DNA of 64,000 bases. It comes from Climacium dendroides. Its lineage: Eukaryota; Streptophyta; Bryopsida; Hypnales; Climaciaceae. Below are positions 1 to 12,334 of the stretch, piece after piece (the stretch's first letter is position 1; every line of letters begins with the position of its first letter). The stretch covers positions 992,001-1,056,000 of the forward strand of contig OX467082.1 of NCBI GenBank assembly GCA_950106755.1. The letters are read 5' to 3'. Position numbers and translations under genes: made by a program. The notes under the pieces are model-generated. The model had not been told where the DNA came from. It saw nothing but the letters and a program-made list of their open reading frames with translations, and did no database searches.

Positions 1-590
1 CACATACGAGGATCTCTTCTTCTTCGATTTTCGTTCTTGTTTTGCTTAACCTCTGTTGGCACTTCAGAGGGATTCGCCACTTGGTTTTACAGAGGTAGGT
101 CCACCACTCCTTCCAGAACTTATAGTGACGGAAGTATCACTCGATTAACTCTAATTTTCTATTCTAATAGGATCCGGTTTAATCTTTCACAACGGACCAG
201 GAGTGAATCCGGTTTAAAGGTCACACAAAAATCCCCCGTACGATCCTCTCCAACTACAACGACCTTAATGCTTCCTCAAATCCGTACGAAACTAAGGCGG
301 TTACAAGTGTATCCGCTCGCATCAACACAATCTAGAGTCCTTCCATTTACTATTTCAGATGGCAAGACCTCTCAAGTGATTGGGCACTAATCTAGATATC
401 CCATCTGGTAGCTCTAGCACAGTTGAGAATCCCCTCCTTAACCGCCTAGCCTAACACTAACTATCTCACCCAGAATAATAGACTCTAAATCTACTGAGGT
501 GCAATGACTCACTTCCAACGCTTACAACCCGTTTACATGCACATGTAATCACAAGAAAATACTAAGGGGAGAAACCAAGGTTGCTATTTG
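1..590 (-). repeat. LTR fragment, copy A of the LTR-ORF retroelement family
   Basis: This stretch resembles 33341-33860 of the LTR in copy B and, more loosely, about 57660-57900 of copy C. A shared landmark is an 'acctctgtt...cagaggg' block followed by text about pairs of 'ccaccactcctt' and 'cgtacgatcctc'. By comparison with copy B it lies in the part of the LTR downstream of the LTR-encoded ORF, in an element transcribed on the minus strand. The primer-binding site would lie left of the window. Similarity fades near 590 and no ORF follows, so the copy is truncated or diverged. Apparent ORFs here are chance. Confidence 0.6.
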
Positions 591-3500
591 GCGAGCCTGT
601 GAGCCTGTGAGCTTATGAGCAGGAATAAAATAATTGAAAAAATTTGTATTACGGACCTATGACCGTGGATTTAGTACCATTTACAATGCGGTCTTAAAAA
701 GATGACAACCCTCTGTGAGCACTTTTTTACCCACCCATGATAAACTAGTGTTGCACAACCAAGTTCTTAGTATTGTTTTGTAAGTTTTGTCCTAAGGGTG
801 CCTAGCGTCAATCCATTGTGCCTTCCAAGCAATGGATCTTTTCTAACTCTTACATGTGAAAAATAAACAAAACAACAAGAAATTCTAAATAACTATAAGT
901 TTTACCCTTTTATCTCAACTAACTAAGCTAATGTGGTTTTTATTCAAAATGAATTCAGTCTAGATTTATCATTTTTAAGTGATAGAACATGTTATGCCAT
1001 TTCTAAAAATATAAAACTCGTCCTCATCCGAGCTTTTTAACAATAGTTATGGAAGGATGAAGTTTGACCGCTAATTAGTTCATCAAACTTTATCCATTGA
1101 TTTCTACTAATCTACCTTATAATTTTACTTGAGATTTGACTTTTGGTCTCTGAACTCTATTTTCTATTTGACTTTCTAATATGGTTGACTTTGGATGATT
1201 TATCTAACTTTCATTCATTTTGACCCCTAAACTTCATCCATCTCTATCTTTCTCATTTTTTGTTGGATTTCTAAGTGTGAGACATTTTTGGAAACCTCTA
1301 AACTAAAGGTATCACAATCTGAATCTAAAACTTAGAGAAAATCTAGCTTTAATATTCTGATTTGAAATGTTAATTCGGCTAAGGTATTTAAAACCATCTA
1401 CTTTGCAATTTGATAGTAATTTGGGTATTTAGAATCTTACCTCACTTTGTGAGTCGTCTTGGACGTTGTAGATGAGTCTTCCAAGATCTCCATTTTTCTC
1501 CATGGTTCCGTCGCTCGGTAATTTATGCTCATCGCTTGAAAGTAGACTTTTAATACAAATTTGCAACTATTCTAGCTACTATTCCTCCTTTCTTTTATTT
1601 GGGATTTTATACTATACTTTTCTAATGGTTGGCTTAGAAAACTCTTGACCTCCTAACCACTACTTTTCCATTTTTCGCTTGCCTAATGATACCTTACGAT
1701 ATTTCACATGGTCCACCCTTTGTGTTTCAATCCTATTGGTTGTTCTAGATACTTGAGATTTCTCTTTCTTTTTCACCTTCAACTATAACAATCTAACAAT
1801 TTGGTTTTTTAGTTCACAACTATCATTCCTATTGAGTTTTTGAATTCAAACTTAGTCTAAGCTAGAAGAGTTGAAAGAGTGGTTAGATAGAACTTTGTTT
1901 TAAATTCTTCCTTGCTAATCACACCTCCCTAATCTATCCTTTTTTCCTTCTAATCTATTTTCTAATTTCCTTATCAAATGCCTTAGCTCTCGGTTTGACT
2001 TTTGACAGCTTACTATTTTTAGACTTCTAATATGTTTTCCTTGTAGAGGCTAAAACTAGCTTTCTAAATTGATGTGGAACTTGCAAATCGGACTTTTCTA
2101 GTAGAAGTTATGCATGGATGAAGTTTTAAGTCCTAATTAGTGTCTGAAACTTCATCCGCTTAAATCTTACTCATTTTAGCTTGGATTTCTTTGTATTTTA
2201 TGTTTCTGAAAAACTCTTGACCTCTACTATGAGATTTTGAACTTCAATTTGTACTGACCCTTCTTCTTAGCAGCCTGACTACACCCTTGGTCTCGGCCCT
2301 AAAGAAAGATTAATATTAAAAATGACAACTTGACCAAACTAAGGCCAAAAAGCCTAACTACATAGAAATGATCAAAAGAAAGGAGAGGTTCAAAGCTTCG
2401 CCGTCAAAATGAAAATAACTAAGAGTTCAAATCACACGAAGTCAAAGCTTCGCCGTCTTTTTAATAACACTCTAATTTCTAAGACGATTTCTAATACACA
2501 AAGTCAAAGCTTTGCCGATTTTGACAAAACCACAAGTGTACAAGACAATTTCAATGAAGTTGAGCTTGATTCAAAATTTGTTAGAGCAAGGGGGTTAGTA
2601 CAAACACTTGTTAGTTCAAGAACATTTACAACAAATTAGTACATCCACAACAAGCTTAGGGAATTTCTCAATTAAGGAATTTTTCACTTAGAGGGTTAGA
2701 TAAGAAAAAAACGTACACTAGAAGTCTTCCACAACGGTATAGCCAGACTTATGGTGGAAGAGGTTCCAAGATTAGTACAACCACATAAAACTCAACCAAT
2801 TGAAAATGTAGCAAAGTTAATACAAAAAAAATTCAAACATACACAACAAAGACAAACTTTGAAGGGACCCCAATGTCCTTTAAAGAAAGCTTTAAAAACA
2901 ACAACAATGAAGCTTGAAATGCTCAAAAACACGCAAAATTTGGCAACTTGGCCTAAATGGCCAAAATTCAACTAAATGGACCCAAATGAAAACAAGGCGG
3001 TTCAAAATGAACCTAAGGGGTGTTTTGAGAGGAGAATGGGTGCCCTTATATACTCCTCCAAGGGCACCCCCCTCCTCTCTTTTCCTACAAGGTAATCTTA
3101 TTAATTAAGATTTTTATCTAATTTGCCCAATTTTCACTTCTACGCTGGTCCAAATTCCTAATTTTTGGAGAAATGCTCCAAATCACAAACGGATTGCGCC
3201 ATTGGCTTTAGAAGGTCATTTTTAGTCTAAAAAAACCCCCTACCCTTTTTCCTACATCAAAATCACAAAGATTTCTAGCACTAACTGGAAGACCAAAATT
3301 GGATAAAAACCCAACCTTTGGAGATCAACTTTTCTAAGAAAAGTAACTAGCCTAAGCTCATTTTGTAGGTGTAAGGGAGTAAGAAAAGACCCCGCTTTGA
3401 CCTTAATCCAATTCCGTATGCTCCCCGTATGCTGGTCAACTCCACGATTAATCTTTAAATTTACCAATTTTGGAGGATCTTGATGGTTTTGCATCTTCTG

Positions 3501-4333
3501 ACTATCGGAATGCCATGAAACTTATTGGAGCTTGTTATTAACATAAAAGAAGCTACCCTAATTTTTAGTGAGATTTTACTGCTGCCTGGGTAATTTCTAG
3601 GAATTTTTCATCATTACTTTCAGGGGTTGACTACCCAGAAAAAGATCTTTTGAAGATCAGAAAAAACCGAGAATTTTCATGGAACCTCTCATGGAGTTCC
3701 ACAAGGGATGTGCAAACTCATATTCCCGTTTTGCACATCTAAGGAGAGAGAATCAAATCCTGCTATCTCCTTTAACTTTCGATAAAAAAAGAATCTTCCA
3801 AATAAAAGGGAATCTTGGTGAGCCGATTGCTCCGTTGGAATCCTGGCATGATTTCTACTTCAAACTACCATACTTAAGTTGTAGATGCCCTCCTATGATT
3901 CGTCTTGAATTTTCTTCACCTATAGGCTAACAATTGGAGTTTCTACTATTTTGCCAATGGAATGGGAAAATTGAAACCTCTCTTTGGGAATCTATACTAA
4001 GGTTTTTACATAGTTCCCTTGGACCAATTTGGTTCCCTTGGACCAATTTGGTTAGGATTTGTCACTGAAAGGCAAGTTTAGACAAGTTGGGCAATTTCTA
4101 CTAAACATGGTTATTTTGTACAATTTTTGGGTTTCTACCCTATCTACATGCAGAATTTGGTTACAAATAATAAGAAATGCCTCAATTAGAACCAATGGTC
4201 ATATTGGTATGTGACATCTCCGTTTTAGTTATTCACTCTTTTTTGGGCTTTTTGTATATAAAACTACACTCAAAACTTTATAAAATAAAATAAAAACAAT
4301 TCTGAATCCTGAGTGACCAAATGAGCACTCACA
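591..4333. other. AT-rich intergenic DNA without a recognisable gene
   Basis: Only short chance ORFs occur. A few local duplications are visible: three copies of a 'tcaaagctt(c/t)gccg' word at 2391-2520 and a roughly 22-bp tandem duplication ('cccttggaccaatttggtt') at 4013-4056. I see no conserved protein, RNA gene or clear transposon end. Confidence 0.6.
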
Positions 4334-5508
4334 CCCTCCTAAGAGTCCTTGGTAGTACTCCAAATTTGGGTACCTAATAGAAATCCAAATCCTCATATTT
4401 GGTCTTGATTCAAAATATATTTGAAAAAAGACTTTTGAAAATGTTAAGGGTATCTAAATGAGGGGTACCACCTAGGACCCTTAAGATGGCCATTGGATCC
4501 AACGGCCCTCCTAGAAGTCCTTGGTGGTACTCCAAATTTGTATACCTAGTAGGATTCCAAATCCTTATTTTTGGTTTTGATTAAAAACAAATTTGAAAAA
4601 AGGTTTTGAAGATGTCAAGGGTACTACCTAATTGAGGAGTCTCACCAAGGATCCTTGAGATCTCAGTAAGATCCAATTGAGCTTCCAAAGGTCCTTGGAG
4701 GTACCCCATGTTGGTACCTTGTAAGGCTCTAAAACCTTCTTTTTGGTTTTGATTGAAAACAAATTTGAAAAAAGGCTTTTGAAGATGTCAAGGGTATTTA
4801 AATGTGGAGTCTCACCAAGGACCCCTAAAAGTTCATTAAGATCAAATTGAACTTCCAATGGTCCTTGGTGGTACCCCTCATGTTAGTACCCTCCAGGGTT
4901 CTAAAACCTCATTTTTGGTTTTGATTCAAAAAAAATTTGAAAAAGGTCTTTGAAAATTTCAAGAGTATCTAAACTAGGGGTACCACCAAGGACTCCTAAA
5001 AGGGGTACCACCTAGTTTCAAGAGTATCTAAACTAGGGGTACCACCTAGTTTGACATCTTCAAAAGCCTTTTTTCAAATTTGTTTTCAATCAAAACTAAA
5101 AAGAAGGTTTTAGAGCCTTACAAGGTACCAACATGGGGTACCTCCAAGGACCTTTGGAAGCTCAGTTGGATCTTACTGAGATCTCAAGGATCCTTGGTGA
5201 GGCTCCTCAATTAGGTAGTACCCTTGACATCTTCAAAACCTTTTTTCAAATTTGTTTTCAATCAAAACCAAAAATGAGGATTTGAAATCCTACTAGGTAT
5301 ACAAATTTGGAGTACCACCAAGGACTTCTAGGAGGGCCGTTGGATCCAATGGCCATCTTAAGGGTCCTAGGTGGTACCCCTCATTTAGATACCCTTGACA
5401 TTATCAAAAGTCTTTTTTCAAATATATTTTGAATCAAGACCAAAAATGAGGATTTGGATTTCTATTAGGTACCCAAATTTGGAGTACCACCAAGGACTCT
5501 TAGGAGGG
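4334..5508. repeat. Long inverted repeat (foldback), about 1.2 kb
   Basis: The left arm (about 4334-4790) is the reverse complement of the right arm (about 5050-5508), with a loop of about 260 nt. Landmarks: 'ccctcctaagagtccttgg' at 4334 pairs with 'ccaaggactcttaggaggg' at 5490-5508, and 'gcttttgaagatgtcaa' near 4773 pairs with 'ttgacatcttcaaaagc' near 5051. Each arm also contains several degenerate direct copies of a 130-150 bp unit ('aagg-tccttggtggtac', 'ttttggttttgatt'). RNA from either strand would form a long hairpin. It could be a foldback transposon or an inverted duplication giving rise to small RNAs. No coding potential. Confidence 0.85.
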
Positions 5509-5828
5509 CCGTCGGATTTTCCCCATCTTTCTTCTTATCATCTTATCTTTTTTCCTTCTCACCCTACGTACTTTACTCTAAATTCTGTGACCTCCTATTT
5601 TGAGTAGTATAGAAAGAAAGTGATTTAAATTTGCAAATAATTTGGAAAGCCTTAATTTGAGTAAACAAATCACTAAAATTTTCATATGGCCGCGGTGGGG
5701 AATGCTGGTATGCGAGCGGGGGTCTGTGAGCGGCGAGCTGGAAGCGGGCATTAGTGAGCAAGGAGTGGTAATATTGGAAGAAAAAAGAATGGGTTTAAGA
5801 AAAAAGTAGGATTAAAAAAATGAGATAG

Positions 5829-6066
5829 TGGATGAAAGAAGGAATGAAAGCGGATTTGAAAAATGGATGAAAAAGTAGATGACAATGGATGAATGTAGTT
5901 GGATTTTTGGATGAAAGTGGATGAAAGTGGATGAATGTAGTTGGATTTTGGATGAACATGGATGAGAAATGGATGAAAGTTATTGGGATTTTGGATGAAT
6001 GTGGATGAAAAAGTGGGTGAGTGTGATTGAAAATTTGGATGAAAGTATATAATAAAATAGATGAAA
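5829..6066. repeat. Degenerate GATGAA-rich minisatellite
   Basis: Imperfect reiterations of 'tggatgaaagtggatgaa' and 'gtagttggattttggatgaa' with drifting unit length. No coding evidence. Confidence 0.75.
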
Positions 6067-6894
6067 ATCAGTCAAGGTTAAAGACATTCCTATTGTTGAA
6101 TTTAACTTGGTGTTTTTTATACTACAAGGCCATAGTCCATAGTAATATAGGATCCTATCACCGTGGGAATGTTTAACCCCTAAAGGTTCTTAACTATGTT
6201 TTTATCAAAACCACTTCAGAATTGCCATTTCTACTACAAGTACCAAATAGTTTTTTAAATTTACTATTGGACACATGTGACTATAGGAACTTAAAAAATT
6301 CCTGCATTTTCTACTAGTGTTTTTAAGGACATGCTATAAAGAGCTACACCAAATAAATGAAATACAATTCAATTTGATAAAGAAATAATTTTTTGTCTAT
6401 TCTTCAATCATGTCATTAAGCTTAGTCACTAAATAATTCTTGATTCTTGTGCTAAATTTTGAATTGGTTCAAATAAAGATGACAAAGAAAGGAAAACTTG
6501 CAAAAGAAAAAAAGATATCGTATGCGGGCTAGATTCTTTTTAAGCTATAAATAATTTGTTTTACATAAACATTTAGATTTACATTTAGCTTCCTCTAAGA
6601 CTCTCTTGACATAAAAGATGAAGAAGAATATTTATAATTCAAATTCATGAAGCCTTTGCACAATTTTTTTCCTTGAAGATCTATGGTTGTTCATATTAAA
6701 ATTTGGGTATAAAACCATCAAAGAAAGTGACTTTAAAAAGACCTTATTGATGTGGGACCATTTTAAGAAATTAAAGTGAGACCATTTTAGATGGAAAAAA
6801 TGAACGTCATGAATATTACCTTTTGTATCAAAATGGAATAAATATTGAAATAAGATTGAATTTTCACTTTTGCTAAGATCAATGTTGCTCCCAT
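6067..6894. other. AT-rich spacer upstream of the CstF77 gene
   Basis: No gene seen. An isolated 'gcattttctactagtg' at 6304-6319 looks like one end of a CACTA-type element (CACTAGTAGAAAATGC in reverse complement), but I could not find the partner end. Confidence 0.5.
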
Positions 6895-7268
6895 ATTAAT
6901 TGGATGTTACCTTGAGGAATTCGCTCGGGACGGGTTCACGTTGACTCGTCCCCCTCGTCCGTCGTCGTCCCCGGCCCTTGCCTTTGTCGCTGTTGAGGTC
7001 GACTTCCGTCTGTCTTCGTCGACCGTCGTCATCCCGGTCGTCGCTTAGGGTTTTACCAACACCACTCACACAGTCCGAATGCCTCTTCTTCCCGTCCTCG
7101 AAGAAGCTCGATCCTCGCATAGCCAGCCCTTTCGTTATGTCGTCGGACGGCATGACATTCCCCTGCAGGAGAACCTAGCAGCCGCATCTGATACCTTGTC
7201 TTTCTTCCGCGAGTTCGAACCCTGACTCGCGAATTTTTGGTGACTGATTGAGTGAAGAGGTGCTGGCC
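6895..7268 (+). promoter_or_regulatory. Probable promoter and 5' UTR of the CstF77 gene
   Basis: Base composition switches abruptly from AT-rich to CpG-rich with runs of 'cgtccgtcgtcgtccc'. The first in-frame ATG after a TGA at 7245 is at 7269. The interval is open on both strands but those ORFs look like composition artefacts. No unambiguous TATA box is seen. The extent is inferred from composition only. Confidence 0.45.
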
Positions 7269-9754
7269 ATGATGGTAATAGGTGAGGACAGTCCTGCCGT
7301 GGCTCCATTGCTGGTGCCAATAGAAGAAGAAGATGATGGCAATGCCACGCCCGCGGGGTCTCCAGTACCAGCAGCGCCTGCGCCAACATCTTCTGCGCCT
7401 TCGCCAGGGTCGTCTCTTGCAGCTGCCTCACCTGTCGTAGTCGTGTCGGAGGCAGGGGAGGAAGCTGCAACAGTAGATGTCTTTGTGCCTCCAGCGGATG
7501 AAGGGCAGCTTACGTCCTTGGCGCCAAGCGGAGGAGCTTCTGTCGTGTCGAACAGCGCGACTTACATGTCAAAAAATGTGAGTTGCAGTTTCTGATTTTA
7601 ATGTGCGAGGGCTTAGTTTCTCTGTCAAGCTGCTGAATTTTGTGAGGATTTTTGAGTCGCAGAAGTACTGAATGAGCTGGAGGTGTGTAATAATTGTGTT
7701 GATAAGTTGGTTTGTGTGTTTTTCGTGGTTGCTTTTGGATCTAGTTTGAGCGGCGCTCAAAGGTCTTTATTTTGTACAGCTTTTAATTTTCAAGAAACTG
7801 TTATTTGAATGTGGAACGGATTGGAGATTTTGTAAATTTTTATGAATTTTGTGCGGATTTTATTTGAGCAAAACTACTGAGTAAGCTGGAGGTATGGATA
7901 ATCAGTTTGGTTCATGATCTGGTGTTTTTTCTTCTGGTTATGGTAGGAGCGTCGTGCTCGGGAGGCTCTTGAAGCAAACCCGTACGATTTGGAGGCCTTG
8001 AATGGACTTTGTAGCGAAGCTCAGGTAAGAGATTTGAACATTGCTATGAATTTGAGTGACTGGTGAGCTGTGCCGTTTGGCCGTTTTTTGGGCTTTGTAG
8101 TGGGCTAAATTCAGAGTGTGCGCGCACTTAAGACCCAACGATTGTGCCATTGCATCCCACTCCTAGCCGGATTTGATGAGCATTTGTTCGTGATTTATAA
8201 TGTATTCGAGAGGTAATTCGCGCATCTTTTTTGATTTGATGAGGTTTTGGTCGTGACAACTCGAATGGTATGTCTGAGCAGACAAAGGCGATTGGTGATG
8301 CTGCTCCAATTTACGAGGAGTTGCTTTCCAGATTCCCAACATCGGTACAGTTCTACATATTTTACCATGCACCTGTCATGTCCAAAGTCTGCGATTCAAT
8401 AAGCAATTATTTGAGGAGATTGTTCAGCAGCAAACATTATCAGAGATTGGACCTTAGAAGTACTCGCATGAACTCTTGGAAGAGCACTTGCAGCTACTTG
8501 TTTTAGAAAAAGTGGAGATTAGATGAGACTTACAAAGGTTTATTTGCAAGCGAAGTTTTGGAGACTTTATGTGGAAGTTCAACTTGCAGCAAACGATGAC
8601 AATGTTGTCAAGCAGATTTTTAGTCGATGTTTGCTTCAGTGTTTGCACTTGGACCTTTGGTTAGTTCCATTCTCCAATTTTCCCTTTAACTTAGTGAAAT
8701 CTAATTCTGAACTACTCGTATGAAGCTTACTCCAAATCATTAGGTTTCAAGGTCTACGATGTGTGACGATGTTTGTAGATGAACGTTTGTCATGGAATAT
8801 GAACTAGGTATGGCCGGAGCACGTTCCTAGATCTTTCAGATTAACGCTTAGCATTGCCTGTCCTAGAAGTTGTGTCGCTGTTTTGAGAACCTCTTCTTCT
8901 GAATTTATCAGCCATATTTTTTGTTAGCGACCTGGGTCTGCTAGAGTGGTTTGATATGGCAAGTTCCCGAGTGTTTTCCGTTTGAATTATTCATAGAAGT
9001 TCAAGTCAGAATTGGACCTTCAACTCTAAACCTTGGATATGAGTATTATTAATGTTGTTTGGGGCGTCTTGCAATTATTCAATGAGGGAAAGTGAATTAC
9101 TGATTTGATGGTATTCCAGGAGAGCGTATCTGCGGTATATGCGGAAAGTGAACGATAGTAGAGGTACCGAAGGGCGCGACGAGATGAAAAAGGCATTCGA
9201 GTTTATGCTTGGCCATATTGGTGCGTTCTTCATCTTTGCAAGTTCGATGTTTTTTTCTCAGGCATCTGAATATACTTGAATATTATGTTTCCAGTTCTGG
9301 AATAGAAACTTTACCAGGGTGGCGTACGGTGGGATATTCTGACCAGAATAATATGTGGATGTGAAACAGGGTTTGATATTAATGCAGGTCCTGTTTGGCT
9401 TGAATATATATCATTTTTGAAAGCTGCCCCTGTAAGTTCACAGTTGCCTGAAAGTGGTTTGACTATTTCTTTTGGTTCTTCTTAACTTTTCTCTTTGTTT
9501 CCACTTCTCGTCAGGTAGCTTGAGATCCATTTCTGGTTTCTTAATTATCCCAATGTAGGGATTTTAGCTACCTCACTAATATGATCTTGGTACTGGATCA
9601 ATGTGATGAGCAGGCTGTGACTCCGCAAGAAGAGTCATTCAGGATGACGACAATGCGTAAGGCTTATCAGAAAGCTATTTTGGCCCCTGTTCACATGGTT
9701 GAGCAGATTTGGAAGGAATATGAAAGTTTTGAGAATTCCATCAACCGTGCCTTG
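7269..9754 (+). CDS. CSTF77: Cleavage stimulation factor subunit 77 (CstF77/CSTF3 family), N-terminal exons only
   Basis: CstF77 is the HAT-repeat scaffold of the nuclear CstF complex, which binds the GU-rich downstream element in mRNA 3'-end processing. Seven exons join in phase: 7269-7577, 7947-8024, 8282-8344, about 8547-8658, 9120-9220, 9370-9431 and 9614-9754, mostly with GT...AG borders. Exon 1 codes an Ala/Pro/Ser-rich leader of 103 residues. Exon 2 reads EALEANPYDLEALNGLCSEAQ-like, exon 3 AAPIYEELLSRFP, exon 4 FWRLYVEVQ...KQIFSRCLLQCLHLDLW, exon 5 RAYLRYMRKVN...KKAFEFMLGHIG, exon 6 AGPVWLEYISFLKAAP, exon 7 MRKAYQKAI...EQIWKEYESFENSINRAL. All match the N-terminal HAT repeats of the family. 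The exon 3/4 border is the least certain, since the best acceptor drops about two residues. No stop or frameshift occurs. The rest (further HAT repeats, Suf domain) is not in the window: either the next intron exceeds 54 kb or the gene is truncated. Confidence 0.85.
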
Positions 9755-11413
9755 GTTGGCTGTTTGCCCTTTTATGAGAATCAGAGTCTAGGAGTGAAAC
9801 AACCACCAATTGTGATGCACTTATGGGGTTCAATAAAATTGAATTTTTCAAATGGCCATCCTTTGTCTGGGTTGTACATGCTTCAATACGAAGTACCATG
9901 GCTTGTCAGGGTGGTAGTATGAGATGTCTTGTCAATCAAAGTGCCAAATTTTTTTGTGAATTGTGGATGACTCGTTCACTGTGCAGTTTATGAATGCTTG
10001 TTGTTCTAATTTTGAGTATTGTATAACTTGTCTTTGTACCTCAATGACTCATGGCTGAACATTTTTCACCTTTTATTTGGCCTATTTTCACATTCTATTG
10101 CTTTATAATGGACAAACGCACGTGTTCTTGCTGACGGATGCACCCTGTCTAGTTGCGGCTGAAGAATCCCAAAGTATATCGTCTTGCCATTCTACTCGAT
10201 GAATACGGTTAAAATTTGCATCAGGAATTTGCGAAATCAATCTCGTACATATCACTGTCTCCTTTTTGGCTCTGCACTGGTAAACACAAGCTTCTTTTGT
10301 TGAATCCTCTTGCATCGGAAATGCGAAAGAATCTGAAAGTGCTGTCTCATTGCCGTCTAAGAATGATCTGTTTCCGCCATCCCAGCCACCCTATACCCAT
10401 TCTAGAATGCAAAAGAACAAGTGCTGTTGGATAGTCCACATAAAAATGAACAAATTACACAAAAATTCTCAAAACAAGCGATATGTAGTCCCTGAACCCC
10501 ATGAATCTCCCAACTTCAGCTGAAGCAGTATTCATACCGTGAATGCAGAATCCAATGACGTCACATGGCGCTTGATTCATTGACAGCCTCAGTAGAACGC
10601 TCATGCCCTAAACGCTAAATCTGAAACATGAAATAGACTTTGCGGTTTAACGCAAATCCTCGCACCTGTTCTTGCTTGATCACCCTTAACCTTCCCTAAA
10701 TGTACTCGCACAACCCAAATCCCAAAGTCCTTGGTAACAAGATCCGACGCAAACCTGAGAGATCACGACCGATCTGTAAACTAAAATTGATAATTCCTGC
10801 AATTCAAACAAGAGATTGAATCCGTTAGTCACTCAATCCAGAGAATACCCTAGCCTCTCGACCTTTGGTTCTCGCGAAACCTGCGATGAAACCTTACAAG
10901 GATAAGTCCCAATCTCTCCCAAGCCCTTCATCCCTTACCCTAGGAAACAAGCAAGGGTTTAGGGTCATCGTCGAGGTTGCGGACAAACGACATTAAACAT
11001 GAGAAACGGGCAGAAGATGACAGAAGATGCAAAAGCTGAAGCGGGCAGGGAAATTCTTCACTTGTTGATAAGATATGCTGCTAAACACGAAACAAGGCTC
11101 CGCCATCGCCGGAGCTTGCTCTCCTCGAAAATGAAAGCTCCACTTTCGTGTGAGCTGATTCTGCTCCACTATCCCAGCCAGACCGCGGCCCAACCTTTCG
11201 CCATTTTTGGCTTCACCTAAACCCAAAATGCAGCAACCGAGTAGACACCACAAATCGTGCTCCACAAATGCTGAAATGTTGAGATGTAATCACTGTGCTG
11301 TTGCAAAAATGTGGATTGAACTCAAGCTGTAGGAATTGTAAGATACCGCAATAAGATGTGGGACAGACTTCATCCATTTTCAGGTAACGGCTCTCAAACG
11401 AGTGTGCCGGAAG
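9755..11413. other. Sequence after the last visible CstF77 exon; no gene supported
   Basis: A GTTGGC donor follows the last CstF77 exon, so this may be intron. I searched for the next expected block (KGLLSEY...ARAVYRERKKY-like) and did not find it. Patches around 10100-11270 have genic base composition and opposing short ORFs, but none matches a family I recognise. Confidence 0.45.
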
Positions 11414-12334
11414 ATGGCACTAACTGATCGGAACGCCATCTTCCGGAGGACAGATGCGTTGGTGGCAGCGGAGCAGCAAAATGGTCTCCTAGTAAAAGAA
11501 CGGAAGAAGTTGGTGACGGAGTTGGGAGTGTTACGCGTGGAGAACCGGACGTTGCAGGACCAAGTCCGGGATTCAGAATCTAAGTGCGTGGGATTAGAGA
11601 GCACTCTCCGCACAGCCCAGGAAACGGCCCGGCTCATAGAAGGGGACCACCGCCGGCAGATAGCGGCATTATGTCAAGGTATAGTTTGGCTCCGGAGCTC
11701 TTTGGAAGTACCGATGGATTGTATCAATAAAGCCCGACTGTTTGAAGCCAACCTCGACACAACCGCCAGCACGAGTCAGGTGCATATCATCAAGTGCTTA
11801 TTGGAGCAAGCGAGGCGGATGGATGCATCCCGGGCAGAGATACGAAAGATGATGGAATATTTGGCTTCCACCGAGTCGAAACTGGTAACTCCTTCTTTCC
11901 CCTCCGCGCAAACTCTGATGGTTACGGAAGGCAATAATCCGGAATCCATGGTTACTGAAGTAGCACCGGTGGTACCAGTTGATCCGGAACTTTCACCACC
12001 ACCCGAAAGGCCAGAAGGAGTGGATTGGGGAGTCGTGGTAACCCAAGGAAGCGAAGATCTACTTCTAGTAACCCCGACCATCGACTTGACGGGTACTTCT
12101 CCGGAAACTCATAGTGGTCGGGCGGTGCAGTCTTCTCCTCGTCACAAGAAGACCCAGAAGGATTCCCGAGGCAGTCCAGACGTTCCAATAGTCGGGACCC
12201 GGAGTGTAGACAGGGACCCCAACATCGTGGAAGTCCAAAGATGGGAACAAAGGGGTCCAAGTCTGTTTCCTCCAAGGAGTAGCCGGAAGGAGGTAAAGCT
12301 AGATTTGCTGAAGGACTATTGTGAACCACGGTAA
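11414..12334 (+). CDS. Diverged LTR-retroelement ORF, C-terminal half (copy D)
   Basis: A 307-residue ORF from the first ATG. Its first ~110 residues are a predicted coiled coil (LVKERKKLVTELGVLRVENR...). It then has KARLFEANL...TSQVHIIKCLLEQAR, which aligns with KARLFEEEV...GTRVVHILTDFEEQ in the LTR ORF at 34137-35819 and KAALFDSKL...GTKVVTILVDF at 58585-60535. A downstream PTIDLTGTSPE segment matches QPIDLDSPEAE of copy B. The N-terminal globular part of the family is missing and no LTR ends are seen, so this is probably a truncated, older copy on the opposite strand. The C-terminal ~130 residues are Pro/Ser-rich and probably disordered. Molecular function unknown. Confidence 0.6.
   Translation: MALTDRNAIFRRTDALVAAEQQNGLLVKERKKLVTELGVLRVENRTLQDQVRDSESKCVGLESTLRTAQETARLIEGDHRRQIAALCQGIVWLRSSLEVPMDCINKARLFEANLDTTASTSQVHIIKCLLEQARRMDASRAEIRKMMEYLASTESKLVTPSFPSAQTLMVTEGNNPESMVTEVAPVVPVDPELSPPPERPEGVDWGVVVTQGSEDLLLVTPTIDLTGTSPETHSGRAVQSSPRHKKTQKDSRGSPDVPIVGTRSVDRDPNIVEVQRWEQRGPSLFPPRSSRKEVKLDLLKDYCEPR

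Noticed and set aside
6304..6319. CACTA transposon right end ('ctactagtg')
   Set aside because: No matching left end or target duplication found within the window.
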